From Hepsetus odoe (taxonomy: Eukaryota > Chordata > Actinopteri > Characiformes > Hepsetidae), in assembly GCA_017165825.1 (NCBI GenBank), contig CM029369.1:9796841-9860840 (forward strand): a stretch of 64,000 bases of DNA, written 5' to 3'. This document shows positions 12,901 to 28,300 of the stretch, piece after piece; position 1 is the first letter of the stretch; the number at the start of each line of letters is the position of its first letter. The notes under the pieces were generated by a model. The model was not told where the DNA came from, made no database searches, and saw only the letters and a list, made by a program, of their open reading frames with translations. Made by a program: the position numbers and the translations under genes.

Positions 12901-15900
12901 TATACTAAAAGTTTTCTTTCTCCTGGTATTTAAAGAGTAATTTTAACAATAGAAAATAGAAAAGTTATACAAAACAGTAGACTATTTTTAAACAATGGGA
13001 ATGAATAAAATAACTAAGAGTGTTAAAAGAATCATATATTTAATTTCTCCAAATATGTTGAGAAATAATTGAATCATTTTCTTCTGTAAGCACCTGAAAA
13101 ATGAGACATTCTTTAGCACTTAGTGGGATGTTGTTTAAAAAAGACAAAATGATAACCAAAGCATTGGTTTCTAAAGGGAGAGACAAGTCTGAATTTAATT
13201 GCAGTCAAGATGAAAGTGGGGAAGGGAGTTTACATCCCCCCAACAGACACTGACCAGTGAGTCAAAACAGACTACATGCTACAGAGGGGAACAAGAGAGA
13301 AGAGAAGAGAAGAGAAGAGAAGAGAAGAGAAAAGAAGAGAAGAGAAGAGAAGAGAAGAGAAGAGCAGAGAAGAGAAGAGCAGAGAAGGGAAAAGGACCCT
13401 GCTGCATTCAAACACATATAAACATACACAAACACAAACAATCCCTGTAGGCCCAACGTAGACCAAGCGATGCATTCTTACATCCAGATTAGAGAGATCT
13501 CCCCTCTCTGTGCAGGATGGCACTAATGGAGTGGGGGGAGCTGATAAGACATGGGAGGACTGGTTTTGTGTGTGTGTGTGTGTGTGTGTGAAGGATGCAG
13601 AACTCAGCTTGTACTGACCTAAACACATATATTCAATAGATCACATCCATATACTTAAGAATATGACTATGCACATCCATGTGACTATGCAATTCCACAT
13701 GAACATATACTAACACATGGCCACAAGACAAATAAATGCTGATCAAAATAAAAATTCATTACAGTCTTACAAATATTGAACTACAGTGGTGCCAGACACA
13801 GACTTAAGCATATACTATCCCAGAGAAACACACAAACACACTGCTCATAAATCTATGCTGCAGTCTGATGCTTGTAGAAGGGTTAAGGAGAGGGGTCAGA
13901 GAGGACCCATTCATCAGAACCGACCTCGGCTCCTCTCCTGCTAATGTACTTCAGGAGTGTGATGGGATGAATAGCTCCTCTTCATTTCATCACAGCTTAC
14001 ACAAACAATAGCAACTTTTATATAATCTGGGTCAGCAGTTGCTTTCCATTAATCTTTTTTCCCTCTTCTTTGCATTTACATTTAAATTTATAGCATATAG
14101 CAGACGCTTTCATCCATATCGACAGTGCTTTGTCTCCACATCTGATCTTCATTCTAGTAACCAGCTAAGATCAACAAGGTCTTTGGGTATATACTGGCAC
14201 TCAATTGCTTCACTGCAACTTATTTGGTTAAATCAAGGTGACACAATGCGTTTAATCTGTTCCAGCAATTATATAAGAGATTGTTGTATCAGTCATAGAT
14301 CAGTAGTCAAATAAAGTTTATTTTCAGTGCTTTAACGGCAATACAAGAACACTCAGAAGGCATAAATGTCATGTTTAGCACCTCTATAAGTAGTGATATC
14401 ACAAATTTGAAATATCTGTTAATGTGTGTAGAATGGTTATGGATTTAATATGATAACAGGGTGGTAAAAGCATATTTAAAATTGTATACATTAAAATAAT
14501 GATAATAGTAATAATAATATGTATCTACTGTTGTACTTTTTGTGAGTTTGTGTGGTTGCTGGTGGCAGTGTGCCACACATGACTTACCACAGTTCTGCTC
14601 ATCGCTGTTGTCCCTGCAGTCATTGTGTCCATTGCACACAGCCCACAAAGGAACACAGCGGTAGTTGGTAACACAATCAAACTCAGTGTGGTTGTCACAG
14701 CGATAGCTCGGACCCACTATAAAAATCAGTCAACAACACACCACAATTCACATCCAGATCAAGAGGTGTGTAGCATTTGTCAGTTAAAAAGGAGAAAAAA
14801 GAATAAAACAAGCTCTAGACTTTAGAATTCTTATCTGACTCTTTATTGAAAGTCTCTTATTACTTAATATTATGATTAACACTCCACTATAGAATTAAAA
14901 TCTAATGAAATAGTAATAAAAGACTGAACTGATGAACTAGTGATAACATGGACTATGTCGTATGAATCTGTTTCGGCTAAAAACAAGCCCACTATATACT
15001 TTTTACTTACTGCACTCTTCAATGGGCTCATCAGAGTTGTCTCCACAGTCGTCATCCACATCACATTTCCAGCTCTGTGGGATGCAACGTCCATTCCTGC
15101 ACTTGAACTGGCCCGGGCGGCAGGTCCTGCTGGAGCAGTGTGAGGGGTCTTCATCTGAGCCATCCACACAGTCATTCTCTCCATCACACTGCCAGGCTTC
15201 TGGGATACAGCGCTTATTACTGCACTGCCACTGGTGTGCCTCACATTGGTGGGTGGCTGAGAGGGCATTATGAACATTTTAAATCAGCATGAAAACATAT
15301 TACTTATGGTTATATGTAAGATATCTTATAAAGTGAAACATTTTGCCAACAAAGAATCCAATAAATATGCAGAATTTCCTAAAGATACATCAGCAATTTA
15401 GACAGCAAGATTATTTTGTATTATTTATTATTTTTTCATGTACTGTTTCAGCAATATGAGAATTTCTAGCAATATATACATTTTGATCCATCCATTATCT
15501 GCCGCTTGTCCCAAACGGGGTCGAGGGGGAAAGCTGGCGTCCAACCCAGCGCACACAGGGCGAGGACAGGGGACGCACCTTGGACAGGTCGCCAACCCAT
15601 CGCAGGGAGGAGCGGGACGGGGACGGCACCTTGCTCAAGGGTACCTCAGGGCAACCCATTGGAAAGGGGTTCCCCCAATCCGCCGACCATGTGGCCAACA
15701 CCCTACCCACTAGGCCACCGCTGCCCCTTTTATATACATTTTGAAGTGTTTTAATTGTTAGCTGATTCAATGAATTGATCCATGAAATAGCACACTTGTC
15801 TGATTTTTCCAAAATGCTTGGGTCCAAATTATAGATGAAAGTATTTTGAACACAGTATACTGGTTAAACAGTATAAATCAGAAAAACAAATTAAAACCCA

Positions 15901-18900
15901 ACACTTTAATAAAAAGTATATAAGCTTCCCTCATACCACAAAGCACAGTGTCCTCATCTGACCCATCAGGACAGTCCTGGTTAGAGTTACATAGGAAGTG
16001 GGAGCTAGTGCAATTTCCATCATTACACTGGAACTGGCCCAGCATGCAATGGCGGAGGGGGCATGTGGAGGGCTCATCAGAGCCATCCCTACAATCATGC
16101 TGACCATCACACTTCCACCAGATAGGGATACAGCTACACAGGGAATGGCCAAGAGAAGGAAGAAAAGGGTAAAAGTGATGACTTAAAATACCGAAACATA
16201 TTTCCTCAGTAATGTATAAGTGAAAGCGAGAATTTTTGTTCTAAAAGTGTAGAGTATATATTTTTTAAAAATCACTGACAACAAATGACAGCATTAATAA
16301 TTTTCACAGTGGAAACTCAAGGCCAAACAAAACAGAGATTTGAGGAGCTCACCGTTCATTGTCAGCACATCTATACTGTGTGCTGGAGCACATAGGAAGA
16401 CAGCGAGCCACTCCCCCTATCTGCACAGTCAGGAAGTGGTCAGGGCATTCACAGGTGTAGCCTCGTCCACCAGCTTTCAGCAGACACAGGTGAGAACAGC
16501 CTCCATTGTTCACTCCACAAGGATTGGTTACTATACATAGCGAAAGAAACTGTTACAGCACATCTACTTTCTACTGAGCTAAATTAGTCAAATGACTTTC
16601 ATTTCTTTAAAATAACTTTTTATTTTAAATCTTAATTTTTGAAGAACTATTTTTATAAATGAGATGTGTGTGTCTGACCTCTTTACAGTTTAAAGAACTT
16701 CCCCATAATGTAAACATTCAAGGGAGGAGAAATTTTTCATTTTTATGTCTTTGAATAAGTCTTTGTAAATAAGTCTTTTAAGTCTTTGAATTATGAGGAG
16801 ATTAAAAAGCTTTAAAAAGTAAAGAGCATATTCATGTCTCATCCATTCAAATGTTCCTCAGGCTTTTCTATGGAATCCATCCAAAGAACCATTTTGGCCC
16901 TTTTATTTTACTAGTGCAGAAAAACAAGGGTTTGTCTGTCTCCTACAACAGAGATACAAGCCCTCTTAAAAAGAAGAGCATATCTAAAGACTGCAAGAAA
17001 TCTGCCTTGGCAAAATACAGTATTGATAAAAGGGATTGTCTTTCCTCACTTGCTAAAGAGGGGATGAAGAGAAAACACTCCCTGCTTTGTCTCTGTCTGT
17101 GTAAATATTGGCACACACACTCTAAAATGCTTTAAGTAGAGGTTTAACAGGAGAGATAATGATCAGAGATAATGAGTATAATAGCTCCAAGAGGATGCAA
17201 ACAAGTAGGGGGGCTTGTGATTACACCCTGCTTGAGTTACTTTGTCCTGGGTTTACCTATGGGCTGGCGGTAGGGGTGACACACGTGGATGTCAAAGGGT
17301 CTGTGGGTGGTGTTGACAAGAGCTTGGCGTCCGGAACCATTGTACTTATTGCCTTTCTCTACTGTGCGCGTGTTCCAGTCGGTCCAGTACACAGTGTCCT
17401 CAAACACAGTTATGGCAAATGGATGAGGGAGCACACCATCCAACACAGTGTGGCGGTGATGGCCATCTAAGTCAGAGTACCTGGAAAAAAAAAGAAACTG
17501 TTTTTTGGTGACAGCCCTTATGATATCATTAATTAGAGCAAGAGCTTATAATAAAAATACTGGACATGGTAAAAATGAAACAGAAACAACAACACACAAG
17601 TCGTCTAAATGTTCAGTGGAAATAGATATGTTTCCTGTGATTTTAAATATACTTTTGTGTGTTATTTCTTATTTTGCAGGATGAAAACATTGGTTTTGCA
17701 ATGGCTTTGTAATTCTCAGAAGCCAAAAAGCCAGTTGCAGGTACAACACTTCCAGCAAGAGTTAAAAAATAATTGAACATAATAAACACCCAATAAACAA
17801 CTCTTACTCAATATAGTTAAGATGAGCATCAGACCAATAGAGCATGTCATTGGTGTAGTCAATGGTTAGGCCATTAGGCCACTCAATCTTAGAGGTGATA
17901 ATGGCAGACTTGTTGTTTCCATCCATTCCAACACGACCTATGAAAGCTTTTTCACCCCAGTCTGTCCAGTACACATATCTAAAAAAGAAGACATGGTTTT
18001 TATATGAAAATGTTAAGCACTAGTTCTAAAGTACAAATAGATAAGCACTTAACAATAAGAACACAGATCAGCAACCTACCCATACTTTGGATGTACAACA
18101 ATGGCTCTAGGATTCTCAAAGCAAAAGGTATTGTTGACATCCACACAGTGCTCAGCCAGTTTCTTTACAAAGCGTCCATCCAGCTCAGACACTTTTATAC
18201 AGTCCAAAAAGCTGTCTACCCAGTAAAGCTTCCGGCCTATCCAGTCTACTGCCAGGCCTTCACCATGCAGGATTCCATTTACCACTACCTCTCTGCCTGT
18301 CCCATTAAAAAACATCCTCTCCACCACTCGTCGGCTCACGTCAATCCAGTACAGCCGCTTGTCTACGCGGTCAAAGTCCAGCGCCACCACACTAGTTAGG
18401 CCCTGCAGGATGAGTGAGTAAGCTTCTCCATCTGTGGACAGGTTACGCAGGTAGTAGCGGTTGCTGAAGATCAGGTAGGGGCTGATGTTGCTGTTCTGGC
18501 GGCAGCTGTGACCATCTGGCTCACGTAGGAAACCTGGGGCGCACTTACAGACATACGAGCCCACCGTGTTCTCACAGATCTGGCTGCACACGCTAGGGGT
18601 GTCCCTACATTCATCCACATCATCACATGTCCTATTATCAGACATGAGGCGGTAACCAGGGCGACAGGTGCAGATGAAGCTAGTTGGAGTGTCTGTGCAC
18701 TCATGATCACAGTGATGCATTGAGGGGTCTGTGCACTCATTAATGCCTGAAAAGAAGGAATAACACCAGTTTAATGGTAGTTCTGTTCAGGCACTGAGCA
18801 CATCAACGCTTGGGTTAAAAATGCTTTAATGCATCCGTGGCAGCTGATATGTTTCATTGCATTGATTTTGAAATCCAAGAATAAAATGTAATTGATTATA

Positions 18901-21900
18901 ATCATGTTTAAAAGAATAGAGCCTATTTTTTTGGTAAAAATCTAATTACTTGACTACTCTCAAAGAACATTTAGGTGTGCTTTTTTATTGCATTACATCA
19001 TAAAGCTCCCTCATTTGTGTTTCAATTTCATGTCATGAAAAGTCTGATCCTGGTAGAAAATAAGATTTTAAGGCAGATTATTTCTAGAGAGATTTAAGTG
19101 GGCTGTTATGAGGTATGAGACATTTTTGATCATCAATGTACTTCAATGCCAAAGAGCACAACCTTCACAGGAAAAAGGATCAATTCACAGTATGCTGGCC
19201 AATTTGCTAAAAATATATTTTTTAATCCCATGACTACTTTAGTTACGCCAGTAAGGCTTCTAAACCTGGTCATGGAGCCACTGCCTTGCACATTTGACCT
19301 GTTTAAACTGTTTTGACAGGTTAACTTCAACTCAGGAATTATATGACTTAATGAATTCTGTGACTTATAACAAGGAAAAGGTTGCACATGGCTATGCTGC
19401 TACAGGTTTAGTAGTGGCAACCACTAGACTTCAATGTTCAAATTCACACTATAGCTACATTCTAGTGTGACACAGTTCTGATGGACTTGTGCTCACCACA
19501 GCCTTTCTCATCACTGTTGTCATTGCAGTCATCACTGTGGTCACAAACTTGGCTGGCTGGCACACAGTTTCCATTCTCACACCTATAGCTGCCAGGAGGG
19601 CAGGTAGGCACTGGAGTCTGGCACAGGTGGTCCAGTTCATCCGACTCATCGCCACAGTCATTATCACCATCACACAGGAAGTCCTGTGAGATGCAGCGAC
19701 CATTCTGACAAGTAAACTGATGCTGCTGACATGCCTGATACGTGCAGCCCTGCTCATCACTGCTGTCCCCACAGTCATTACGTCGGTCACACCTACAAAA
19801 CAGATGAAATACTCTCAGTGCTTCTAAATCAGTGGTAGCCTTTTGGAAAAATCATGGAGAAGCTAAGCTGTTAAATAAGACTGAATAAATTAATTTTATT
19901 TTGGAAACTCTTGGCAATCTTTTAAGCTGCTCCATGAGCAGCTACCTGAAGGTTTTAGACAAATCTGTATATGTTGGGCATCGATAAGCTACATATGCTT
20001 TCAGATCAAAAAGGTACATTCAGTCAGGTGTTTACAAACTTTTAACTGGTACAGGACATTTTTTGTAGGTTTTGATAAATTTTTGTAAAAACAGTATTAC
20101 CAATGCCACATGACACTTACCTAAGCCTTCAATGACAACAAGCAGTAATTTTTTATTCTACTGAAATGTACAGTCCTGCATTTGTTTATTGTTGGTAAAT
20201 TGATTGGGAAGTTATATATTTCTATATGTTAAATATAGATATATGGGTGTTGGTGGTCTAGTGGTAGGGTATTTGCCTACGGACCTATGGCTCAAGAGGT
20301 CCCAGGTTTAAATCCCACCTCTGGCACTACCAAAACTGGGTCCCTGAGCAAGAGCGCCCCCCTGTCTGTCCCTGTTATTAGGACATGGAAGTTGCTCTGG
20401 ATAAGAGTGTCAGCTAAATGCTGCAAATGTAAACAGTGTCCTAGAGGTTAGAGACTAGGCCCCGGCATTGGAAGGTAATGAGTTCCAATCCCAGACCAGT
20501 AGGTTGCCCTGAGGTACCCTTGAGCAAAGGTACCGCCCCCATCACTGCTCCCAGGAGCTGGATATGGCTTAACAATGACAGTCACCTTCACTTGCACTTG
20601 AAGACGCTCTAAGATTAACAGCCCTTCTTTGATTAGACCATGTCTGACCTGTATGAGCTGCGAATGCAGAGGCCGTTGCTGCAGGCGAACTCGTTGGCAG
20701 AGCAAGATCTGCGTGTGCAGTTCTGGTGCTCATCATATGCATCTGAGCAGTCTGCATCTCCATCACACACCCAATCCAGGGGGATACACTTACGCTGTGG
20801 GGGCCGGTTATTCACACAGGTGAACTCCGTTTGAGAGCAAGTTCGATTAGCTGGGCATTAGAAATAAAAAGGCCATGTTATCAAGTATAATCAGCCTGGG
20901 TAAACAAATCAAATTTCACTTTGAAGAAAAACATACATAAAATCAATACAAATTCATAGGACAAAATTGTATGTATTTAGATCCTCAGCTGTTTGCCAAT
21001 TTATGTATGTTGTACCATAGAGTGGACATGACATTGGCTCTGGATTACACCAAGGTGTGTCATGATAAATCTAACTGTCCAGAGCTTAATGTTATAAATC
21101 ACTCCTTTTCCCCCATTTTTTACACATTTCATCATCTCTAACATTTGCATAATGGACTTTCTCTTTTGTTTCATGTGAATTAAATTGATCGGTTCTCAAA
21201 GGAGAGAATTTTGGATCCAAGTTTTACTAAAACTTTGGGCTTCGTTTTTGAGCAGACGCACTGGACAGAGACCACATGGCAGTGGTGATCCAGACAGTGC
21301 CAGCCTACAAAGACTACCACAAAGCAGCAAGTGAGGCACGAGAAATCAGGAATGCAACTTCCTTACACTGAAGGTCCACACCACAATCACAAGCCAGAGA
21401 GAACCTACTATGCATTTATTTTGCTTCTCTGCTTGGTTGTCAACAGAAGAGAAGAGAAGAGAAGAGAAGAGAAGAGAAGAGAAGAAACCAGTGTAGTGTA
21501 GAGCAGAAAAAAGCTCATTGAAACAAAAAGACAAATTAATGGAAAGTGAACTCCTTGAACCGTATTAGTTAAGATTATTAAGACTTACTGTTAAGTAATA
21601 TGAATTCATTTGTAGTTATTTTAAAACTAATCAGTAAATCACTTATGAGATCAAGGAACTGAATTGGGGACATTTGCACAAACCCAGTTAAAGGAGTTAA
21701 TGTTAAGAAAGAAGATAAAGTAGGAAGTAGAGAGTAAACAAAAGTAAGGAGGGGAAGGAAAGAAAGAAGTCAAACACTCACCACAGTTGTGCCTCTCATC
21801 CTCATCGCTCATGTCACCACAGTCGTTGTCTCCATCACAGATCCATGAGGACGCAATACACCTGCCATCATCGCAGCGGAACTGGTCTGAGTTACAGGTC

Positions 21901-22289
21901 CTCACCAGGGTAGCTGCAGGGTTAATAAACATCACAAAAAGACATGCCTGAAACAGTGTCATGTCCAGGCTGTTAAAACTGAAGTGACTGAGATGAGAGT
22001 AGCATTAGTCACCAACTACGCCCCATCCCGACAGTATTCACGACAAAAGTACTGTAGACGGCCCACTGAAAACAGAATCCTCTAAAAAATAAGCATGGTG
22101 TTGCAATCCTTCATCTAGGGCTCTGTTTCACCAATGAACCAATGAGGGTCACTTAATAATTATCAGTGGGCAAAGAAGGAGGGGTGTGTTTAACAGGAGG
22201 CGAGTCGGTGCTTATTGCAGAAGAATGTGGCAGACAATGGAAGGCTGGACTGACCAGTATCCTCAAACACACCAACACACACAAACACA

Positions 22290-22327
<38 letters not shown>

Positions 22328-25300
22328 GCAATTGCATATGCGTCACCAGGAAAGACGTTTGGTGCTACATGAGCTCATCAGAGTGAGTCAGTTAATCTGG
22401 AATTTGTGCTGGATAAGAATGTTTGGTAAAAAGTATTTGCTTGTTTAGAAAGTCCTAACAACTTTTACTCCTTTGCAGAGTTGAATTAAAAAAGCAGGTC
22501 TGATTGTATTGTAGTACTGATAACTAACACTGCTTAGTTCTAATAAATGGTCTATGAGCAGTTTCCATAAAGCCTTTCTTCTATGTTAAAGACATGAGAA
22601 ATCACTGACTTTTGTTATATAAATACTTAGTAATTATCAGAATATCCTATTTGGACTCCTGGAAATGTGGAATTAGATCTACTGGATATGTGGAGTAAAT
22701 GTTTGGGTATTTAACTCACTGCAGGTGGAGGGTTCATCGGAACCATCCGCACAGTCAGTGCCTCCGTCACAATACCAGTGTGCTGGGATACAGCGCCCGT
22801 TTGAACAACGAAATTCGTTCTGGGAACATGTAGACGTAGCTAAGCAGAGAGAGAACAGAGGCATCTACTTATAAACAAAATGCAACTATTCACCTCATCC
22901 AGACTCTACATTTCTACACAATGTTAAACAGCTTTCCATCCTCAAGTTCATGACAGATTTGTTTTTATTACAAAAATGTTTTGCATAAAATGTTTACAAT
23001 ATGGCTTAACTAAAAATACTTAGCATAGCAAACTTAAAACGTAAACTCTCAGTTCCAATTCACTTCTAGTTCACAATGAATTCACTCAGCCTTAATTTGT
23101 TCCAGTTGACCTTAACTTTTCAGGGAGGTTTCCTGGACAACGATTAAGTCTAATCCTGAACCAAAAAAGGAAATTTAATAAAGGATTACACTGGAAGTGT
23201 AATTCAGTCCAAGATAATCCTTAATCTATGTTCAGGAAATTGGCCAATTTATCACAGAAGATCACTGGATTAGACAAAAACGTACATTTCATTCTCCACA
23301 GGCGAAGAAGTGTCTCTCCTAACTATTTAACCCTTACCACACTAAACTTGACTCACCGCAATGCGTAGGGCTTTCATCACTCATGTCTCCACAGTCATTA
23401 TCCCCATCACACAGGTAAGAACGTGGGATACAGATGTTGGTCGTCTGGCATTTAGTGTGTTCAGGTTGGCAAGTCCTTTCAGCTGAAGAGCAAAAGGGTG
23501 AACACAAGGTAAATCAGAGCGCAAGCAAATGTTAAACATTAATTAAACAATAAAGGGAAAACAAAACTGTAAGGACTTTTCTGTAAATCAGAAACTTTCA
23601 GCAGCTCTTAAAAATGCCCAATAATCAAATAATCTTTAGATTTATAAATGACTAACATAGTCATCACTGACATTCTCGAAAAATATTTAAACAAGGAATC
23701 ATGCATCTTTGATTCACACATACCGCAGTTCTGTTCATCTGTGGTGCCGTTGTCATAACAGTTATTGATTCCATTGCACACATACTCGCGTGCAATACAG
23801 CGGCCGTTGTTGCATGTGAACTCTGATTCTGGGTCACATGGGCGAAAAACACAGCCTGCCTCATCACTGTTGTCTCCGCAGTCGTTATAGTGATCGCAGC
23901 GATAGTGGTAGGGCACACATCTGCCATTTCCACAGGTAAATACAGTGGGTTCACATGTGTGGAAGGCTGCCGTAGAAAACCAGGACACTTTAATTAGAAA
24001 AGCAACAGACCAAAAAATACAGTCCTACATAGTGCCTTACAGTATAGAGTACAATGTGCTCCCCTACAGAAAAGAGAAACTGGGAAATGGTTTTTATAAT
24101 ATCAGTGATGGTTGCAGCTTCCAGTTGGGTTCTATAGTGTGCATGAATAGACTAATAGTCTAGGCTGTTCAGGAAGGCACTGGGCCAACTTCGAAGTCGA
24201 ATGAGTGAAAAGTCCTGAAATTACCTGATAAGGAAATAAATGCCGCCACTTGTGGGACTGCATGCAAAAGAGCAGTACATTTTCTTAATGATTAGTAAAG
24301 TAGCAGAAGAAGAAGTTTATGAAGTTCAGACTAATCTACGTCTACTCTACAACAGATGATTAGAAAACAATAATCATACACACCAAAAGCGAAATCACTC
24401 TTGGATCCTGGAGAGAAAGATTAAATTGTAAAAATCAGTGGCAGCAGATTAGCAACCAGATAAGGAAAAATAGAGATAGAGAAGGCAGAAAAGCAAGCAG
24501 TCAAGTTGAAAGCATGTAAACCAAAAATATTAACATCTAAACATCATGAGAGCACATAAAAAACAAACTGCACTCTTTAAAATAAAGGTTCACTAATGGT
24601 TCTTCACTTAGATGATTAGATATTTAAAGACTAAATTAAAAACTGGTCAGTAATGTTTTGGGTTCTTTAAAGCTCACAAAATCTCATCTACAGAAATGCT
24701 TCTTTAAAGAATCTCTAAAGCATAGTCCAGTGTTTGGGAGTTTTAAGGAACCAAAAGTAATTTACAATGAAATCCTAGAGCAGAGGAAATAAAAAAGAAT
24801 AGGTGAATTAACCCCTTAAACCATAAGGACTCATTTGTGAGCCAGCACATCTGCTTCTCAATCTCATAAGAGCATAGGAAATAATTATTAATGAATAAGA
24901 TTAATACAAGAATAAGAATGAAACAGGAAACAAGGGGTTAAGATGGTCAAGGATTAGCCTCTAGAAACAGCAGTGTACAGTCAGTAAGACAGCTTACCAC
25001 AGACTCTCTCCAGCTCATCGCTCCCATCTCCACAATCATCGTCGTTGTCACATTTCCACTGTGCGCGGATGCAGCGGCCATTCATGCAGGTGAACTGGCC
25101 AGGCTGGCAGCGTGTACCATTATCAGGGATGCAGTACTTGTTGTCAGCCAGGTACCAGCGACCTTCAGATGGACACTGACACTCTGCCCCCTGAGGACCT
25201 TTAGACAGAGATAATGCCACAAACTTAATGACTATAAACGTCTTGATATTAGACATCATATTAATGAACACCTTTAATGGTGTATTGCTTTATATGTTAA

Positions 25301-28300
25301 TGGTGCATTTGACTGTAACATCCATTTATTGCGAAGTAAAAGACATTACATTACATTTATCAGACGCTCTTATCCAGAGGGAATTACACATCCCGATTTC
25401 AGGGACAGACCCCCTGGAGCATCTCAGGGTTTAGGGTCTTGCTCAGGAACCCAATGATGGCAGTGCTAGAGGTGGGATTCTTACTTGTGACTGCTTGGTT
25501 CATAGATCCATAGGCAAGTATCCTACCACCAGACCACCACTACTAATTTCCCCAGCATTGACAAGCCAGAATATTCAGTTTCTTTATTAAATCAACTTAA
25601 GTTTTTAAGAAAACTTTTTAGTGCATGAGTGTTTATTTTGTCTACGGACAGTTTTATATTTTTTTTTGTTTGTTGCTTATTTGAAAAAATGGATTTGTGA
25701 GGTCTAGAATAGGAATAAAGACAAAGATTTCCAGCAACAAAAGGTATGCATTTAACCTTTACTTCTATTTGAACTGCAATAGCTGAAATAGAAAAGGTTT
25801 TTGCACCTGGAGTACAGATATGGCTACAGCCTCCATTGAACTGTTGACAGGGGCTACTACACTGCTGCTGTTTGCTGTTGGACAACACATGGATGTCCAT
25901 GGGCCGAGAGGGAAGGTTCTGGAGCATGACTCTCTGGTCTGAGCCATCATGCTTGTTGGCTCTATAGATGCTGCGCGTGTTCCAGTCTGTCCAGAATATA
26001 TGCTGTCCATAAACAGTCATGGCAAACGGGTAGATGGCCGTGCTCACAATGACCTCACGGTTTTCCCCCATCAGAGAACAACGCTCAATCTTCTGTCTAC
26101 CAAAATTAAAGATGCAAGAAGACTATTTCAAACTAGCATCACACCACTAATAACACAAGAAATGAAGACCTGAAAATGATACAAATTTAACTGTTTTTCA
26201 CATTATAAGAAAAAAGCTGAAGATGCTAAAAACTCTTACAGGCTAGCGTCAGCCCAGTAAAGTCTTTGATCATCATAGTCCAGGGTAAGTCCATTTGGCC
26301 ACACCAGACTGGTGTTAACTATCTCTGTCCGGAAATTTCCACCAAGAGTTGCACGCTCAATCTTAGCGATGGTACCCCAGTCAGTCCAGTACATGTACCT
26401 GAATCATATAAAGAGGACACTCAAAAATCAACTGGTCAGCAATGTATCTAGTTTCAGAGCAGTAAGGAATCTTGGACAACTGACATCATGTTTAATAGTA
26501 TGAAGACTACTAAAGGCTGAGCATAGGAGAAACCTACCCACTGCAGGGGTCCAGCATGATGGCTCTTGGTCTGGGGACATGAGCTATAAGAGTCCGCTGT
26601 GAACCATCCACAGCCATGGAACTGATAGTCTGATTAATATAGTCACTGTAATAGATCCTTTTATTGATCCAGTCGTAGGCAATACCATCAGGGGCACCTA
26701 GATCTACACATATAGAAGAATCATTTTACTGTATAAGGTGATTTAAAAGCAAATATTTATTTATTTATTTATTTGTTTGTTTGTTAAATGGCCTTTTCCA
26801 GTCATCAAGACATACCCACTCATCATTAATATTTTACTCATCAATTATCAAAATTCATTAAAATATTTCTGGAACTAACAAATTCAAGAATGAATCCTTT
26901 CTAGCATTGTAAGTAGTTAAACTGAATTTTACCTCTAAAAAGTTAATAACCTTGCGGCCTAAACTTTCCTGGAAAACTGCTCTTAAAATAGTTAATAAGA
27001 ATTAATTTTTTATTCAGTTGTTCATTCAATTTTATGAACTCACAATTTTATAAAATATAATTTTACGTTATTCCATGGCAAATGCTGTGCATGCCAACCA
27101 GAACAGTTTAAACAAACAAAAATAATCATAACTGACATAGTTTTTAAGATGTAAATTGCATATAATTGCCAAAGCAATTTTAGATTATTATCATATATAC
27201 AATTTATTCTGCCAGATTATTTTTTCAGAGATTATCAATAATGCCTTTACTAAGCATGTGCCATAATCACAACAGTGAGAAATGAAGGATGAAAATAAAG
27301 CATTGGATGCTTTTCATACCTGTAGCCACCACAGTAGCAGGTGAGGTGGCAGATGACAGGCTAATGTAGCTGATTTTGCTCTGTCCTGCACCTGAACTTT
27401 GAGTGAAGTAGATCCTGTTGTCCAACCTATCATAATCCAGAGCCACAGAGGTTCGTGCCACATTTACCACAGGGAAAGGAAGTGAGTGGTCTTCAGGGTC
27501 CAGCCTTAATGAACGAACTGTGCTCTCTGTGGTGTATATAAGGTAATCATCCCGGGACACTACACAACTCAAGCCATCCACAGCCAGGTTCCCAAAAGCA
27601 CAGGCACACTTTCTAGTCTGTGTCCCTGGCAGCGCAAAGCAAAAATGAGCACAGCCTCCATTAAACTCCAAGCAGGGATTGTTATTGAGCTCCTGGACTG
27701 ATCTGGGCTGCATTCTCTGGTCAAAGATAGTAACATCTCGCAGCATGTTGATGTTATCTCTAATAACTGCTGGTTGATCAGTATTTCCTGGCTCTTTATT
27801 GGCCTGGAAGACCTTTTTCAAGTTCCTGTCCACCCAGATGATATTGTTCTCGAACACAGCAATGCCATATGGTGTTGGGTAACGGCTTCCAAACCGCACA
27901 ATCTCTGTCTCACCACCTTCAGGCCTCACCCTTGCGATCATATCAAGTGAGTCATCTACCCAATAGATGTATCCGCTCCTGTGGTCTAGAGCCAATCCCC
28001 TTGGTGTGATGATTCCAGAGGAGACCAGTATGGTCCGGTTGCTACCATCAAGGAAAGCACGCTCAATCTTGGGGTTCTGCCCATAGTCAGCCCAGAAGAG
28101 GTATCTGTTTTTGGGATCTACTACAATATGACGAGGCATGTCTACTTGAGTCTTCAAGAGCACCCTTCGGTAAGTGGTGTTAAGTCGAACCACTTCAATG
28201 TAGGTCTCTGTCAAGAATGCATTTGTGAAGTACAGGTTCCCTAGTATACAGAGAAAAAGAATTATCATAATGATAATACAAAAAAAATCAAAACTTTTTG

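Larger units (their letters stand above)
11020..14587 (-). other. lrp2: lrp2 introns 56 and 57
   Basis: Two long introns on either side of exon 57 (12691-12810). Apart from the GAGAA and GT microsatellites and a SINE tail I see nothing coding; open frames near 11740-12110 lack any family signal. Confidence 0.7.

Noticed and set aside
13261..13461. Open frames across the GAGAA repeat
   Set aside because: Low-complexity translation of a microsatellite.
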